From JBFHFS01 sp041583495 (GTDB lineage Bacteria; Bacteroidota; Bacteroidia; Bacteroidales; Marinilabiliaceae): a stretch of DNA of 64,000 nt. The stretch covers positions 15,087 through 79,086 of the forward strand of contig JBFHFS010000022.1 in NCBI GenBank assembly GCA_041583495.1, written 5' to 3'. This document shows positions 25,795-34,209 of the stretch, in pieces. Every line of letters starts with the position of its first letter. The first letter of the stretch is position 1. Both the position numbers and the translations under genes were made by a program. Under the pieces are notes generated by a model. The model had not been told where the DNA came from. It did no database searches and worked only from the letters and a program-made list of their open reading frames with translations.

Positions 25795-27384
25795 TCAGAG
25801 GTCGGCGTTTATCTCTTCGGCCTCAATTTCTTTGTTTTTTATGGAGACCACAACCCTGCCCATCCCATGGAGAAAGACGCCTATCAGGGCGGCAAAAAGC
25901 AATAACTTACCCACCAGGTCGAGCCCTGCATTGCTGTCGCGGCCCGGCATATAGAAGTCATCCAGGCCGGCAAGCCTGCTGTTTTCACGCGAATGACAGG
26001 CTTCGCAGGATAAGGCTTCTTCTTTGGGGGCTACCATATGGTTAACCGGCCAGTACATCTCCGTCTTAACCCACTCGTATTGACCACTGAAGGGGAGTCC
26101 TACCTTCTTCATGCCGGCCTCGGAAGCCAGCTTCCAGTCAAAATCCATCCAGAAAGCGCTGTCTCCCTTTTGGGCCGCCCACAGTTTTGGCTGAATGAGC
26201 ATCATCGTGTTGGGGTCATAGATTTGATCGCCCCGGTGAACTTTCATGGGGAAGATCTTTGATTCGCCATCCGCGGCAGAACCAAAAATACGGTTTATCT
26301 GAACCGGAATGGTGTCTATCTTGTCGCCCAAAACGTAATGGGAGGCATGTCCATTGAACCAATAATATTCGGGTACCACATCTTTTTCCCATCTAAAGGA
26401 ACCTTTAATCGACATGTAAGTCTCTACCCCATTGGAGTCTGTAACATGATAGGGCTCCCCGTCTTTGAGCCGGCCGGCTTCCGACCATCTCCATTCCATC
26501 TTGGTGGGGTTTCCTTTGGCGTAGGTGGGTATGTGGCAGGTCTGGCAGGCTATCCGTTGGGTGTGCAAATCCAGCACACGCTCCATGTGGGGGGTGTTGG
26601 AGTGACACTCATCGCACGAGAGGCGGTTCTCATGACTGGAAGAAACCGAATACAGTTTCCCTTTAATTTTATGGTTTTTGGCCGTATGGCAGTCTACGCA
26701 GGTCATGTTAATGCCATTGGCGGCCATGTGAACATCCACCTCGCGGGTGGTCGATAACAACGTTTCTTCCAAATCGCCATGTTTCACGTTGTTGCCACCT
26801 CCACTGTAGAAGTGACAGGCCCCGCAATTGAACTTGCCGGGACGGCCTACGCTCTGGGCTACTTTCATGAGATTAACCGACCGGTCGGGGTATCCCGACA
26901 TGGAGGAACCCTTGAAGTACTCTTCACTGTTGTCGTGGCACACCATGCAGTCTACATTTCGTGCGTTTTCAAAGTCAAAGTGGTTGTTGGTCATCCCAAA
27001 ACCGATATGGCATTTCGAGCAGGACTGCTCGTTGGAGCTGGCGCCAATGCAGAAGTTGTTGATGATGTTGCTTTTACCCATGCTCTCGATGCCCCGGTTT
27101 TCAACATAAGATACCCGCTCCCAGTTCCAGTGGCTGGAAGCAATGATCTCTTTGTGGGTGTGGTTGTGACATCTGATACAGGCCTCGGTAACCTCCTGGG
27201 GAGACTTAAATACCTTCTGAAGCTCTTCAAACTGCTTGTGATCAACCGAAGGCTCGGGTTTCACCGCATAGGTCTGTTTTAATTTGAATTCGGCCAGATT
27301 CTGTAATTGTGGACGATGGGTTAATTGTAGAAATCCCAATGTAATAACGGTGATGATTATGATACCCAGAACAGTGTGTTTCAT
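25795..27384 (-). CDS. Octahaem c-type cytochrome, tetrathionate reductase (OTR) family
   Basis: The 529-residue protein has an N-terminal membrane anchor and a C-terminal helix (about 491-514). Exactly eight CxxCH haem c motifs are present at residues 69, 122, 146, 187, 229, 257, 280 and 460: seven are clustered, then a 175-residue haem-free insert, then the last. This spacing matches the octahaem tetrathionate reductase family known from Shewanella, which reduces tetrathionate and also nitrite and hydroxylamine in vitro. Extra Cys112 lies near the second haem motif. Cytochrome b and YeeE genes follow directly, so it is probably the catalytic subunit of a membrane-bound sulfur-oxyanion (or nitrogen-oxide) reductase. 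The physiological substrate is not fixed by sequence. Confidence 0.87.
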   Translation of the reverse strand: MKHTVLGIIIITVITLGFLQLTHRPQLQNLAEFKLKQTYAVKPEPSVDHKQFEELQKVFKSPQEVTEACIRCHNHTHKEIIASSHWNWERVSYVENRGIESMGKSNIINNFCIGASSNEQSCSKCHIGFGMTNNHFDFENARNVDCMVCHDNSEEYFKGSSMSGYPDRSVNLMKVAQSVGRPGKFNCGACHFYSGGGNNVKHGDLEETLLSTTREVDVHMAANGINMTCVDCHTAKNHKIKGKLYSVSSSHENRLSCDECHSNTPHMERVLDLHTQRIACQTCHIPTYAKGNPTKMEWRWSEAGRLKDGEPYHVTDSNGVETYMSIKGSFRWEKDVVPEYYWFNGHASHYVLGDKIDTIPVQINRIFGSAADGESKIFPMKVHRGDQIYDPNTMMLIQPKLWAAQKGDSAFWMDFDWKLASEAGMKKVGLPFSGQYEWVKTEMYWPVNHMVAPKEEALSCEACHSRENSRLAGLDDFYMPGRDSNAGLDLVGKLLLFAALIGVFLHGMGRVVVSIKNKEIEAEEINADL

Positions 27385-27823
27385 ATTTCTTTAGGTATGG
27401 GGGTGAAGTTCATGCTCTTATACGTTCGCAATGTTCAGGAGGTTTCTGTCCCAACCAGGAGGAACGTGCTCCTTAAATAACAAGCTAAAAATAGTCTTTT
27501 ATCTAAATATGTACGTGTAAGAATAATTGAAAGTATCTAATTTATACGTAGTCTATCTAAGAATAATGACGATGAACGATGAATTGGGACCAATGGGACA
27601 GGTTACTGGCCAGGATTAAAGAGAAGAGTTTGCAAATAACAACCAACGGGGGTTAGGGCTTGGTTTTGAAAAATATTGGGCGGAGAATGATTGGGCTGTT
27701 TTTTGGTTTGAGCCAGGCATTCTTTTGTGTTCTTTTGAATGAGAATTAAATGTGCCGGGTAGGAAATCGTTTAATTATTTCTTTAAACAATACTACCTTT
27801 GAATAATAAAAAGATTTATCGTT
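27385..27823. other. Divergent regulatory region
   Basis: About 440 bp between the divergent octahaem cytochrome and TPR genes. The part near the cytochrome gene is AT-rich and contains three direct TATCTAA copies (27500, 27534, 27554), two TAAGAATAAT copies and several TACGT strings. A -7 box for the TPR gene is at 27794. No gene is seen. Confidence 0.55.
27794..27801 (+). promoter_or_regulatory. Bacteroidota -7 box of the TPR gene
   Basis: TACCTTTG matches the TAnnTTTG consensus perfectly and lies 22 nt before the ATG at 27824. The -33 region is T-rich (GTTTAATT) without a clean TTG. Confidence 0.5.
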
Positions 27824-28708
27824 ATGACCAGGCATTGGATATTGTTAGGTGTTTTATTGTTCTTATTCTCTTTTAGGGGAACTGCCCAAAGTGCAGATCT
27901 GTGTAAGAGTGATGCCATCCGGTTCGAGTGGGATCAGGATTATGAGAAATCTGCAGGGCTATACGAAAAGGCCGCCTTGTTGTATGAGGAGGAAGGGAAA
28001 ATAGATACTATTTGCTTTTTTAAGGCAGGGCAAAACTATGTGCGGATAAAACAGTTTGCGCAGGCTATCCCTATGCTGCAGAGGGTTGTAGCTCTGGAGG
28101 GATCCGGGCAGGAAGGCTGGTTCTATCTGGCTGAGGCTTTGAGTGGTGAAGGGAGATACAATGAGGCCCAGGCCAGCCTCGACGAAGGCATGGGGAAATA
28201 TCCCAACGAGGTTGCGGCCTTTATGCAAAAGAAAGCTGAAGCCGCTTATGAGGCCGGTAAGTATAAAGATGCGTTGGGGATGGTCGATAAAGCCCTGGAA
28301 AATGGAGAAACCTCCGCATTGTGGCCGCTTAAGGCTCGTGTGCTGGAACACTTAGGCGAAAGTCATAAGGCCATCGAGGTGTATCGACAGATGTTGGCAG
28401 CCAACCCGGGGGATGAATCCTTGACCCTTAAGCTGGGATTCCTGATCTTTAAATCTACTGATGATGCCTATAAGGCCGAGAAAACAAGATATACTGCATT
28501 GAAGAACCCCTCGCGGGTGGATTATAGTAATTCCCGTAAGAAACTGGAGAGTGTAGCTCAGGGGTATAACGAGGCCATCCCTTTGTTGGAGTCTGCATTG
28601 AAGTCTAAACCCGGTGATACTTCTGTTATGAAATGCCTTTATGTTAGTTATAGCCGGGTAGGCAACAAAGTTAAAGAGGCCGAGTTAAAGCAAAAACTTG
28701 GACTTTAA
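27824..28708 (+). CDS. Secreted tetratricopeptide-repeat protein
   Basis: The 294-residue protein has a Sec leader ending FRGTAQ. Consecutive TPR-type helix pairs span the rest of the protein; examples are AGLYEKAALLYEEEG, AQAIPMLQRVVAL, GWFYLAEALSGEGRYNEAQ, YKDALGMVDKALENG and HKAIEVYRQMLAANPGD. TPR arrays are protein-protein scaffolds; in Bacteroidota, periplasmic ones often serve cell-envelope or T9SS assembly. It has no linked partner gene: the octahaem cytochrome is divergent and the following genes are convergent. The specific role is unknown. Confidence 0.85.
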   Translation: MTRHWILLGVLLFLFSFRGTAQSADLCKSDAIRFEWDQDYEKSAGLYEKAALLYEEEGKIDTICFFKAGQNYVRIKQFAQAIPMLQRVVALEGSGQEGWFYLAEALSGEGRYNEAQASLDEGMGKYPNEVAAFMQKKAEAAYEAGKYKDALGMVDKALENGETSALWPLKARVLEHLGESHKAIEVYRQMLAANPGDESLTLKLGFLIFKSTDDAYKAEKTRYTALKNPSRVDYSNSRKKLESVAQGYNEAIPLLESALKSKPGDTSVMKCLYVSYSRVGNKVKEAELKQKLGL

Positions 28709-28721
28709 TTTTGGCGTCTCT

Positions 28722-28750
28722 CCATCCCGGTTAAGATCTTTTCCGGATGG
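28722..28750. terminator. Hairpin between convergent genes
   Basis: The stem CCATCC(C)GG / CCGGATGG encloses an AT-rich loop and is followed by CTTTT on the plus strand and preceded by short A runs. It could end both the TPR gene and the long trp-his transcript. Confidence 0.45.
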
Positions 28751-28756
28751 CTTTTG

Positions 28757-29122
28757 CTATTCTTCTATGAGGCAGGGTGCCTGATCCAGAATCTTTTCGA
28801 GGGCCCTGTCTGCAACCTCTATGCACTGTTTGCAAGCGGCCAGGCGGCGGGATCTGATCTCCCTGCAATGGGACGATCCTATTTCTGAACAAAATGCCTC
28901 TTTGAGTTTTTGCTGATCTTCGGGATGGTTACGAAGAATAAATAACCCGCCATAAAGGGCCCCACAAAGACCTTCAGGTGCTCGTCCGCCCCCATTTCGG
29001 GCCATTATGGCAAGAGCTTCAGGGGTTTCTTCATGGCGAAAGATGATGGCTTGTGCGCAATTGTATCCGTAATCGGGGTGGTGAAAATACCACGAAGCCT
29101 TTTTTTTTGTCTCGTATAGCAT
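28757..29122 (-). CDS. C_GCAxxG_C_C family putative redox protein
   Basis: A 121-residue cytoplasmic protein. The cysteine pattern is YNCAQA near the N-terminus, GLCGALYGG in the middle, and C, CREI and CKQC in the last third, which defines the C_GCAxxG_C_C family. Members are proposed redox or metal-binding proteins but none has a firm function to my knowledge. It is the last gene of the long minus-strand run, 21 bp after the HD phosphohydrolase gene, so the two may be co-expressed. Confidence 0.8.
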   Translation of the reverse strand: MLYETKKKASWYFHHPDYGYNCAQAIIFRHEETPEALAIMARNGGGRAPEGLCGALYGGLFILRNHPEDQQKLKEAFCSEIGSSHCREIRSRRLAACKQCIEVADRALEKILDQAPCLIEE

Positions 29123-29143
29123 CGGTAGGTGAGGTGGCAGGAA

Positions 29144-29680
29144 TTATAAAAACTGTTCGCTCCATCGGTCAAACTGAACCACTTTTTCAGGTCCGAATTT
29201 CATCAGTTTCTTTCTGATTGTTTCGGAGGGAATTTCTCGCCCGGGATTTTTGCCTTTGCTGAAGAAGGTGTCGGTAAAGCAGATGATCTGCTCTTCAATG
29301 CTCAGAGGCAGCATTTCGCGATGGGGTAAGGGCAGCTGCTGTCGGATAATCTCCTCCCGGGTGAGCCCGATGCCCGTATGGCGTTCGCATATCAGTGCAT
29401 GACGGGGCATGCCTTCCTTCTCCAGTAGTTCACGGCCCAGAAATCCATGACAGATGTAGGGGTAGGTGCCGTGACAACCAATTGTGGGGGCGTCAGTTAG
29501 GAAAATCCCAATGTCATGGAGCAGAGAAGCCTCGGCAATAAAATCGGTGTCCGCATTCAACTCGGGGTGCTGTTGTGCCACCCACAAAGCTTTTTCGCGA
29601 ACCATTTGGCTGTGTAAAACCAGTATGTCCCTTGCCGGATGGCCCTCGGGGTAATATTTACTGAAGAGCGGATGAGGCAT
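29144..29680 (-). CDS. HD-domain metal-dependent phosphohydrolase
   Basis: A 178-residue cytoplasmic protein. The HD signature is visible as H23 (VLHSQMV), the HD pair in SLLHDIGIF, then HGTYPYICHG and CERHTGIGLT further on, in the order expected of a small HD hydrolase with a di-metal site. Relatives hydrolyse nucleotides or other phosphomonoesters. It starts 17 bp after hisIE and so likely rides on the his transcript, but no histidine step needs it. The substrate is unknown. Confidence 0.8.
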   Translation of the reverse strand: MPHPLFSKYYPEGHPARDILVLHSQMVREKALWVAQQHPELNADTDFIAEASLLHDIGIFLTDAPTIGCHGTYPYICHGFLGRELLEKEGMPRHALICERHTGIGLTREEIIRQQLPLPHREMLPLSIEEQIICFTDTFFSKGKNPGREIPSETIRKKLMKFGPEKVVQFDRWSEQFL

Positions 29681-29697
29681 TTGTTCAGGTGTATTTC

Positions 29698-30300
29698 TTA
29701 ACTGTGCCTCTTTTGCAGTATCTCCACAACATCCTCTATGCGGAATCCTTTTTCAGTGAGCAGCACTTCAAGGTGATAGGTGAGGTCGGCGACTTCGTTA
29801 AGAAAGAGATCGTCGTTGTGGTCTTTGGCTTCTATCACCGTCTCCACAGCCTCTTCACCCACTTTTTGTGCGATTCGGTTGATGCCTTTCTCAAAAAGGG
29901 TGGTGGTGTAGGAACCTTTAGGCATATCCCGTTTGCGTTGATCAATGACGTCCTGCAGTTGAGTCAGAAACCTGATGTCGCTCCTGGATTTGTTGGTTTC
30001 GTTAAAACAGGTGTCGTTGCCCGTATGGCAAACCGGTCCTACCGGATTGGCCTTGATCAGGAGGGTGTCGTCATCACAATCGGAAGCGATGGATACCACA
30101 TTGAGAAAGTTGCCCGACTCTTCGCCTTTGGTCCACAAACGCTGCTTGGTGCGGCTGTAAAACGTTACCTTGCCCGATTCTTTGGTTTTCGCCAGGGCTT
30201 CTTCGTTCATGAAGCCCAGCATGAGTACCGTATTGGATTGGGCGTCCTGTATGATGGCCGGAATGAGTCCGTTTCCTAATTTCGAGAAATCTAAGGTCAT
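29698..30300 (-). CDS. hisIE: HisIE: phosphoribosyl-AMP cyclohydrolase / phosphoribosyl-ATP pyrophosphatase
   Basis: A 200-residue bifunctional enzyme for steps 2 and 3 of histidine synthesis. The N-terminal HisI half (1-110) shows MLGFMNEEA, KVTFYSRTKQRLWTKGE and the zinc/metal signature DCDDDTLL with VCHTGNDTCF. The C-terminal HisE half (about 115-200) has KGSYTTTLFEKGINRIAQKVGEEAVE and the nearby acidic residues of the MazG-like pyrophosphatase fold. It is the last his gene of the run, 81 bp after hisF. hisG, hisD, hisC and hisB are not in the window. Confidence 0.95.
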   Translation of the reverse strand: MTLDFSKLGNGLIPAIIQDAQSNTVLMLGFMNEEALAKTKESGKVTFYSRTKQRLWTKGEESGNFLNVVSIASDCDDDTLLIKANPVGPVCHTGNDTCFNETNKSRSDIRFLTQLQDVIDQRKRDMPKGSYTTTLFEKGINRIAQKVGEEAVETVIEAKDHNDDLFLNEVADLTYHLEVLLTEKGFRIEDVVEILQKRHS

Positions 30301-30381
30301 GGGGATATTAACTTTTTTTTAGGTGTTCAAATGATCCTTGCAATGCACATACATCGTGCAAAGATAAGAAAATGAATCGAC

Positions 30382-31140
30382 TCATCTTCTAATCGGGATC
30401 CTTTCTTGAATAAGGTAGTCTTTGAGCTCCGGGATGGGAATCTCATTGAAGTGAAAAATGCTGGCGGCCAGGCCTGCATCTGCCTTTCCCACAGTGAATA
30501 CCTCTTTGAAGTGTTCCTTTGCTCCGGCCCCTCCGGAGGCAATGATGGGAATGGTGCGTTCTTCCGATAGCCGGGCAAGCGCTTCGTTGGCAAAACCTTG
30601 TTTCACCCCATCGTGGTCCATACTGGTAAACAAAATCTCGCCGGCGCCCCGCTCTTCGGCTTCCTGCGCCCAGCTGAATAACCGTTTTTCGGTGGGGATG
30701 CGGCCTCCGTTCACCGTCACAACCCATTCGTGGCCTTGTAACTGTTTGGCATCGATGGCCACCACCACAAATTGACTCCCAAAATTTTGTGCCAGATCGC
30801 TGATGAGCTGAGGGTTCCGCACTGCCGATGAATTGATGGATATCTTGTCGGCCCCGGCGCTGAGAAGTGCATCGGCATCTCTCAGCTCGCTGATGCCTCC
30901 TCCCACGGTAAAAGGCACATTGATGTGACGGGCAATTCGCTTAACAAGGTCTACAAAGGTCTTTCGCCCCTCGTGGCTGGCGGTAATATCCAAAAAAACC
31001 AGCTCGTCGGCTCCCTGACTCGCATAAAGAGCGCCCAGCTCAACCGGATCGCCTACCTCTTTGATGTCCAAAAACTTAATGCCCTTGACAGTTTGTCCGT
31101 TCCGAATGTCCAGGCAGGGTATGATGCGTTTTGCTAACAT
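30382..31140 (-). CDS. hisF: HisF: imidazole glycerol phosphate synthase cyclase subunit
   Basis: A 252-residue TIM barrel. It begins MLAKRIIPCLDIRNGQTVKG with the catalytic Asp11 in CLDI; the second catalytic Asp lies in FTSMDHDGVKQGF. Phosphate-binding loops VGGGI and IIASGGAG are present. It cyclises PRFAR with ammonia supplied by HisH to give IGP and AICAR. Its start overlaps the hisA stop by 7 nt (31134-31140), indicating translational coupling. Confidence 0.96.
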   Translation of the reverse strand: MLAKRIIPCLDIRNGQTVKGIKFLDIKEVGDPVELGALYASQGADELVFLDITASHEGRKTFVDLVKRIARHINVPFTVGGGISELRDADALLSAGADKISINSSAVRNPQLISDLAQNFGSQFVVVAIDAKQLQGHEWVVTVNGGRIPTEKRLFSWAQEAEERGAGEILFTSMDHDGVKQGFANEALARLSEERTIPIIASGGAGAKEHFKEVFTVGKADAGLAASIFHFNEIPIPELKDYLIQERIPIRR

Positions 31141-31916
31141 AGATTAATCCATTTTTGTATTTCCGTCATCGTAATCTTTCCTTCATATATGGCCTTGCCA
31201 AAAATTACGGCAGGGATGCCTGCGCTTTGCAGGCTTTCTATATCCCCCATGTGGCTAACCCCTCCGCTGGCGATGAGGTAGAGATCGGGGTGATGTTTCA
31301 TAATCTCTTTATAGAGTTCAATTGCCGGCCCCTGAAGCATGCCGTCTTTGCTGATGTCGGTACAGATCGTCTGGGTGATGCCCCGGGTGATGTATCCATT
31401 TAAAAATTCAAACAGATCCAGATCCGAGGTTTCCGTCCAGCCCGACACGGCTATCTTCCTGTCGCGCACATCCGAGCCCAGGATTATTTTTTCCGGTCCG
31501 TATTGCTCAATCCACCGGGAAAATTCATCCGGGTTTTTAACGGCGATACTGCCTCCGGTCACCATTTGAGCGCCACTCTCGAAGGCGATTTTCAGATCTT
31601 CATTGCTTTTTAATCCCCCTCCAAAATCGATGATTAAATGGGTCCGACTGGCAATACGTTCCAATACCTTATGGTTGATAATCTTTCCCGATTTGGCGCC
31701 GTCGAGGTCCACCACATGGAGTCTCTGAATGCCGTTGGCTTCAAATTCCAGAGCCACTTCCAGCGGGTTTTCGTTGTAAATCTTTTTGGTTGAATAGTCG
31801 CCTTTGCTCAGGCGAACACATTTGCCCCCTATGATGTCGATGGCAGGAATCAGCTCAATGGACCGATTGGCTTTTTCGTGTTTGGTGTTTTTGTCAGAGG
31901 GTTTTGATTGATTCAT
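31134..31916 (-). CDS. hisA: HisA: ProFAR isomerase
   Basis: A 260-residue TIM barrel. The core begins SIELIPAIDIIGGKCVRLSKGD, with catalytic Asp in PAIDI and a second Asp in ICTDISKDGML; phosphate loops are FGGGL and IASGGVSH. The called start (ATG 31916) gives a polar extension of about 18 residues before the usual HisA N-terminus; no internal ATG is available, so translation may use this start or a rare codon nearer the core. It converts ProFAR to PRFAR. It overlaps hisF by 7 nt and is 153 bp after hisH. Confidence 0.95.
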   Translation of the reverse strand: MNQSKPSDKNTKHEKANRSIELIPAIDIIGGKCVRLSKGDYSTKKIYNENPLEVALEFEANGIQRLHVVDLDGAKSGKIINHKVLERIASRTHLIIDFGGGLKSNEDLKIAFESGAQMVTGGSIAVKNPDEFSRWIEQYGPEKIILGSDVRDRKIAVSGWTETSDLDLFEFLNGYITRGITQTICTDISKDGMLQGPAIELYKEIMKHHPDLYLIASGGVSHMGDIESLQSAGIPAVIFGKAIYEGKITMTEIQKWINLC

Positions 31917-32069
31917 CTTAGTGTCCTTAAATCGCCCACCTCAAACCGGTTATTTTTAATGGGCAGAGGTGGATGTCGGTTGTTGGTTATGGCCCCCTGG
32001 AATTTAGGGTTTTCCGGGTTCTGGGATTCGTTACTTTGTCTCCTTTAACTATGGCTTAGTCACGCCAGA

Positions 32070-32669
32070 CTAGAGGGCTAAAAAGTTTTGCAAAATACGT
32101 TCCCCTACCTTCCCGCTTTTCTCGGGATGGAACTGGGTGGCGAAAAAGTTGTCTTTCTGCAGTGCCGCGCTAAAGGGATGAATGTAGTGACTCTGTGCCG
32201 CTGTGTGCTGCCCTGTAGGGACATAAAAACTGTGCACAAAATAAACAAACTCCCCGTCTATGGAAACATCGAACAGAGGGGCCTTGATTTCGGTGAGACT
32301 GTTCCAGCCCATGTGGGGAATCTTATAGTTTTGGGAATTGTCAGCAGGTAAAACAAATTTCCTGACAGGCTCGTCAAAAATACCCAAACAAGGGGTGTCC
32401 CCCTCTTCAGAATGGCTGCACATGAGCTGCATGCCCAGGCAAATGCCCAAAACCGGTTGCTGTAAACTCGTGATGAGCTGGTCGAGGCCCTCTTTTTTCA
32501 GGAAAGCCATGGTGTTGGCGGCTTCGCCAACTCCGGGAAAAATAACCTTGTCGGCCCGGCGGATGACCTCATGGTCGGCCGTAACCTCCGCCTCGAATCC
32601 TAAACGCTGAAGTGCAAAATCCACCGACATGATGTTGCCGGCATTGTATTTAATGATAACGATTTTCAT
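32070..32669 (-). CDS. hisH: HisH: imidazole glycerol phosphate synthase glutaminase subunit
   Basis: A 199-residue class I glutamine amidotransferase. The triad is visible: nucleophile Cys in GICLGMQLM, and His and Glu in TQFHPEKSG. It also has IIKYNAGNIMSV at the N-terminus and the Pro-Gly-Val-Gly loop (FPGVGEA) that forms the oxyanion site. It makes ammonia for HisF. It starts 8 bp after the TlpA-like gene, so histidine gene transcription appears to read in from the trp-purU side. Confidence 0.96.
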   Translation of the reverse strand: MKIVIIKYNAGNIMSVDFALQRLGFEAEVTADHEVIRRADKVIFPGVGEAANTMAFLKKEGLDQLITSLQQPVLGICLGMQLMCSHSEEGDTPCLGIFDEPVRKFVLPADNSQNYKIPHMGWNSLTEIKAPLFDVSIDGEFVYFVHSFYVPTGQHTAAQSHYIHPFSAALQKDNFFATQFHPEKSGKVGERILQNFLAL

Positions 32670-32677
32670 AGTTCTCT

Positions 32678-33196
32678 TTACTGCATAAGTTCATCTATCA
32701 TTTTTACCAGTCGGGCAAACTCCTCTTCATTGAATAATCGGGTAAGAAGAACAATCTCTCCCTCCTTATTAATGAGTACATTGCGGGTTACCCCCGCCTT
32801 CTTTTCGGCGAACAACCCAAAAATGTCGGCATTGGGGTCGAGGGCCAGGGGATAAGTGATACCGGTTTCCCGCGAAAATTTCTTTAATGTTTCCAGAGGC
32901 TCATCCCTGTCTATTCCCACAACAATCAGCCCTTTATCTTTATGCTTTTGCCAGATCTCCTTCTCTATATGGGGCATCTCTTTTCGGCAAACCCCGCACC
33001 AGCTGGCCGTAAACTGAAGCATGATGACCTTTCCCCGGTTGGCTTTAAGACTGAATTCCTCACCCGTATCCAGCGTTGTGGTAAAGTCAGGGGCTTTATC
33101 TCCTGTTTTGACAATGTAGCCGCGCTGGTCGACCTGGCAAAAGAGGGTGGAGGTCCATAACAAAGCGACCAGTAGTAAGAGGTTTTTCTTGTTCAT
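32678..33196 (-). CDS. TlpA/ResA-like thioredoxin, exported
   Basis: About 172 residues from ATG 33196 (MKN-type leader MNKKNLLLL...TLFCQ); the longer upstream frame lacks a leader and would overlap the intergenic spacer. It has a thioredoxin fold with redox motif WCGVC (two Cys) followed by RKEMPHIE, TTLDTGEEFSLKANRGKVIMLQF before it and the cis-Pro-like segment GVTRNVLINKEG. It probably reduces disulfides or cytochrome c apoproteins in the periplasm. It lies between purU and hisH with 43- and 8-bp gaps, an unexpected location with no metabolic link to either pathway. Confidence 0.88.
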   Translation of the reverse strand: MNKKNLLLLVALLWTSTLFCQVDQRGYIVKTGDKAPDFTTTLDTGEEFSLKANRGKVIMLQFTASWCGVCRKEMPHIEKEIWQKHKDKGLIVVGIDRDEPLETLKKFSRETGITYPLALDPNADIFGLFAEKKAGVTRNVLINKEGEIVLLTRLFNEEEFARLVKMIDELMQ

Positions 33197-33239
33197 GCGT
33201 TTACGTTTAAGATGGCTCAACAGAGCCTGGTGTTGGTGG

Positions 33240-34103
33240 TCAGGCAAAAACAATGGTTTTGTTTTTGTAAACCATCGTTTTTCGTTCGATGTGCGCCTTT
33301 ACCGCCCGTGAAAGTACAATTTTTTCAATATCTCTCCCTTTTTGCATCAGGCTCTCCACGGTGTCGTGATGCGAAATGCGTATCACATCCTGATCAATGA
33401 TGGGTCCTTCATCCAAATCGGAGGTGACATAGTGACTGGTGGCCCCAATGATTTTTACGCCCCGCGAATGGGCTGCATGATAGGGCCTGGCACCTGCGAA
33501 AGCCGGTAAAAAGGAGTGGTGAATATTGATGATCCGATTGGGATAGGCGCTGCTGAAGGCCGGTGATAGAATTTGCATGTACCGCGCCAGCACAATAAAG
33601 TCTATCCGATGATGGGCCAGCAACTCAAGCTCTTTCTTCTCCTGTTGCTCCTTGTTCTCCTTAGTCACCGGAAGGTGATGAAAGGGGATCTTGAACTGAG
33701 CAGCCACCGGTTCAAGGTCCCGATGATTGCTGATGATGAGGGGAATGGCCAATTTAAGCTCTCCGGCCTGATAACGGGCCAGTAAGTCGTAAAGGCAATG
33801 CGAACTCTTGGATACGAAAATCGCCATACGGGGAGTGTCTTCCGAGAATTTCAGATCCCACTTCATTTTAAAAGGTTCACCCAGAAGTGCTGCGAAGCGG
33901 GAGCCAATTTCATCCTTGGAAAGGAGAAAGCCCTCCAAATCCCATTCCACACGCATAAAAAAGTGCTGTTCGTCGTGGTTGGTGTGCTGGTCCAGGGCCA
34001 AAATGTTTCCTTTATTCTGGTAGATAAATTGGGTTACACCGGCCACGATTCCCTTTTGGTCGGGACAATGCACCTTTAAAATGACTTTGTTGGATGGATT
34101 CAT
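33240..34103 (-). CDS. purU: PurU: formyltetrahydrofolate deformylase
   Basis: About 287 residues from ATG 34103 (MNPSNKVILKVHCPDQKG). An N-terminal ACT regulatory domain (1-85; HCPDQKGIVAGVTQFIYQ) is followed by a formyl-transferase fold with INIHHSFLPAF and the catalytic Asp in TSDLDEGPII. It hydrolyses 10-formyl-THF to formate and THF, balancing one-carbon pools, and the ACT domain senses Gly/Met in studied relatives. It lies 106 bp after trpA and may be on the trp transcript or have a promoter in that gap. Confidence 0.93.
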   Translation of the reverse strand: MNPSNKVILKVHCPDQKGIVAGVTQFIYQNKGNILALDQHTNHDEQHFFMRVEWDLEGFLLSKDEIGSRFAALLGEPFKMKWDLKFSEDTPRMAIFVSKSSHCLYDLLARYQAGELKLAIPLIISNHRDLEPVAAQFKIPFHHLPVTKENKEQQEKKELELLAHHRIDFIVLARYMQILSPAFSSAYPNRIINIHHSFLPAFAGARPYHAAHSRGVKIIGATSHYVTSDLDEGPIIDQDVIRISHHDTVESLMQKGRDIEKIVLSRAVKAHIERKTMVYKNKTIVFA

Positions 34104-34209
34104 TGGTGTTTTATTTCCTTTTCGACTCCAAAAGTAATAACTTAAAACCAAACAGAGCGAATTTTACTTATTTTGACACATGGCTTCCTGCTTGTGAAAT
34201 GCCAAATGG

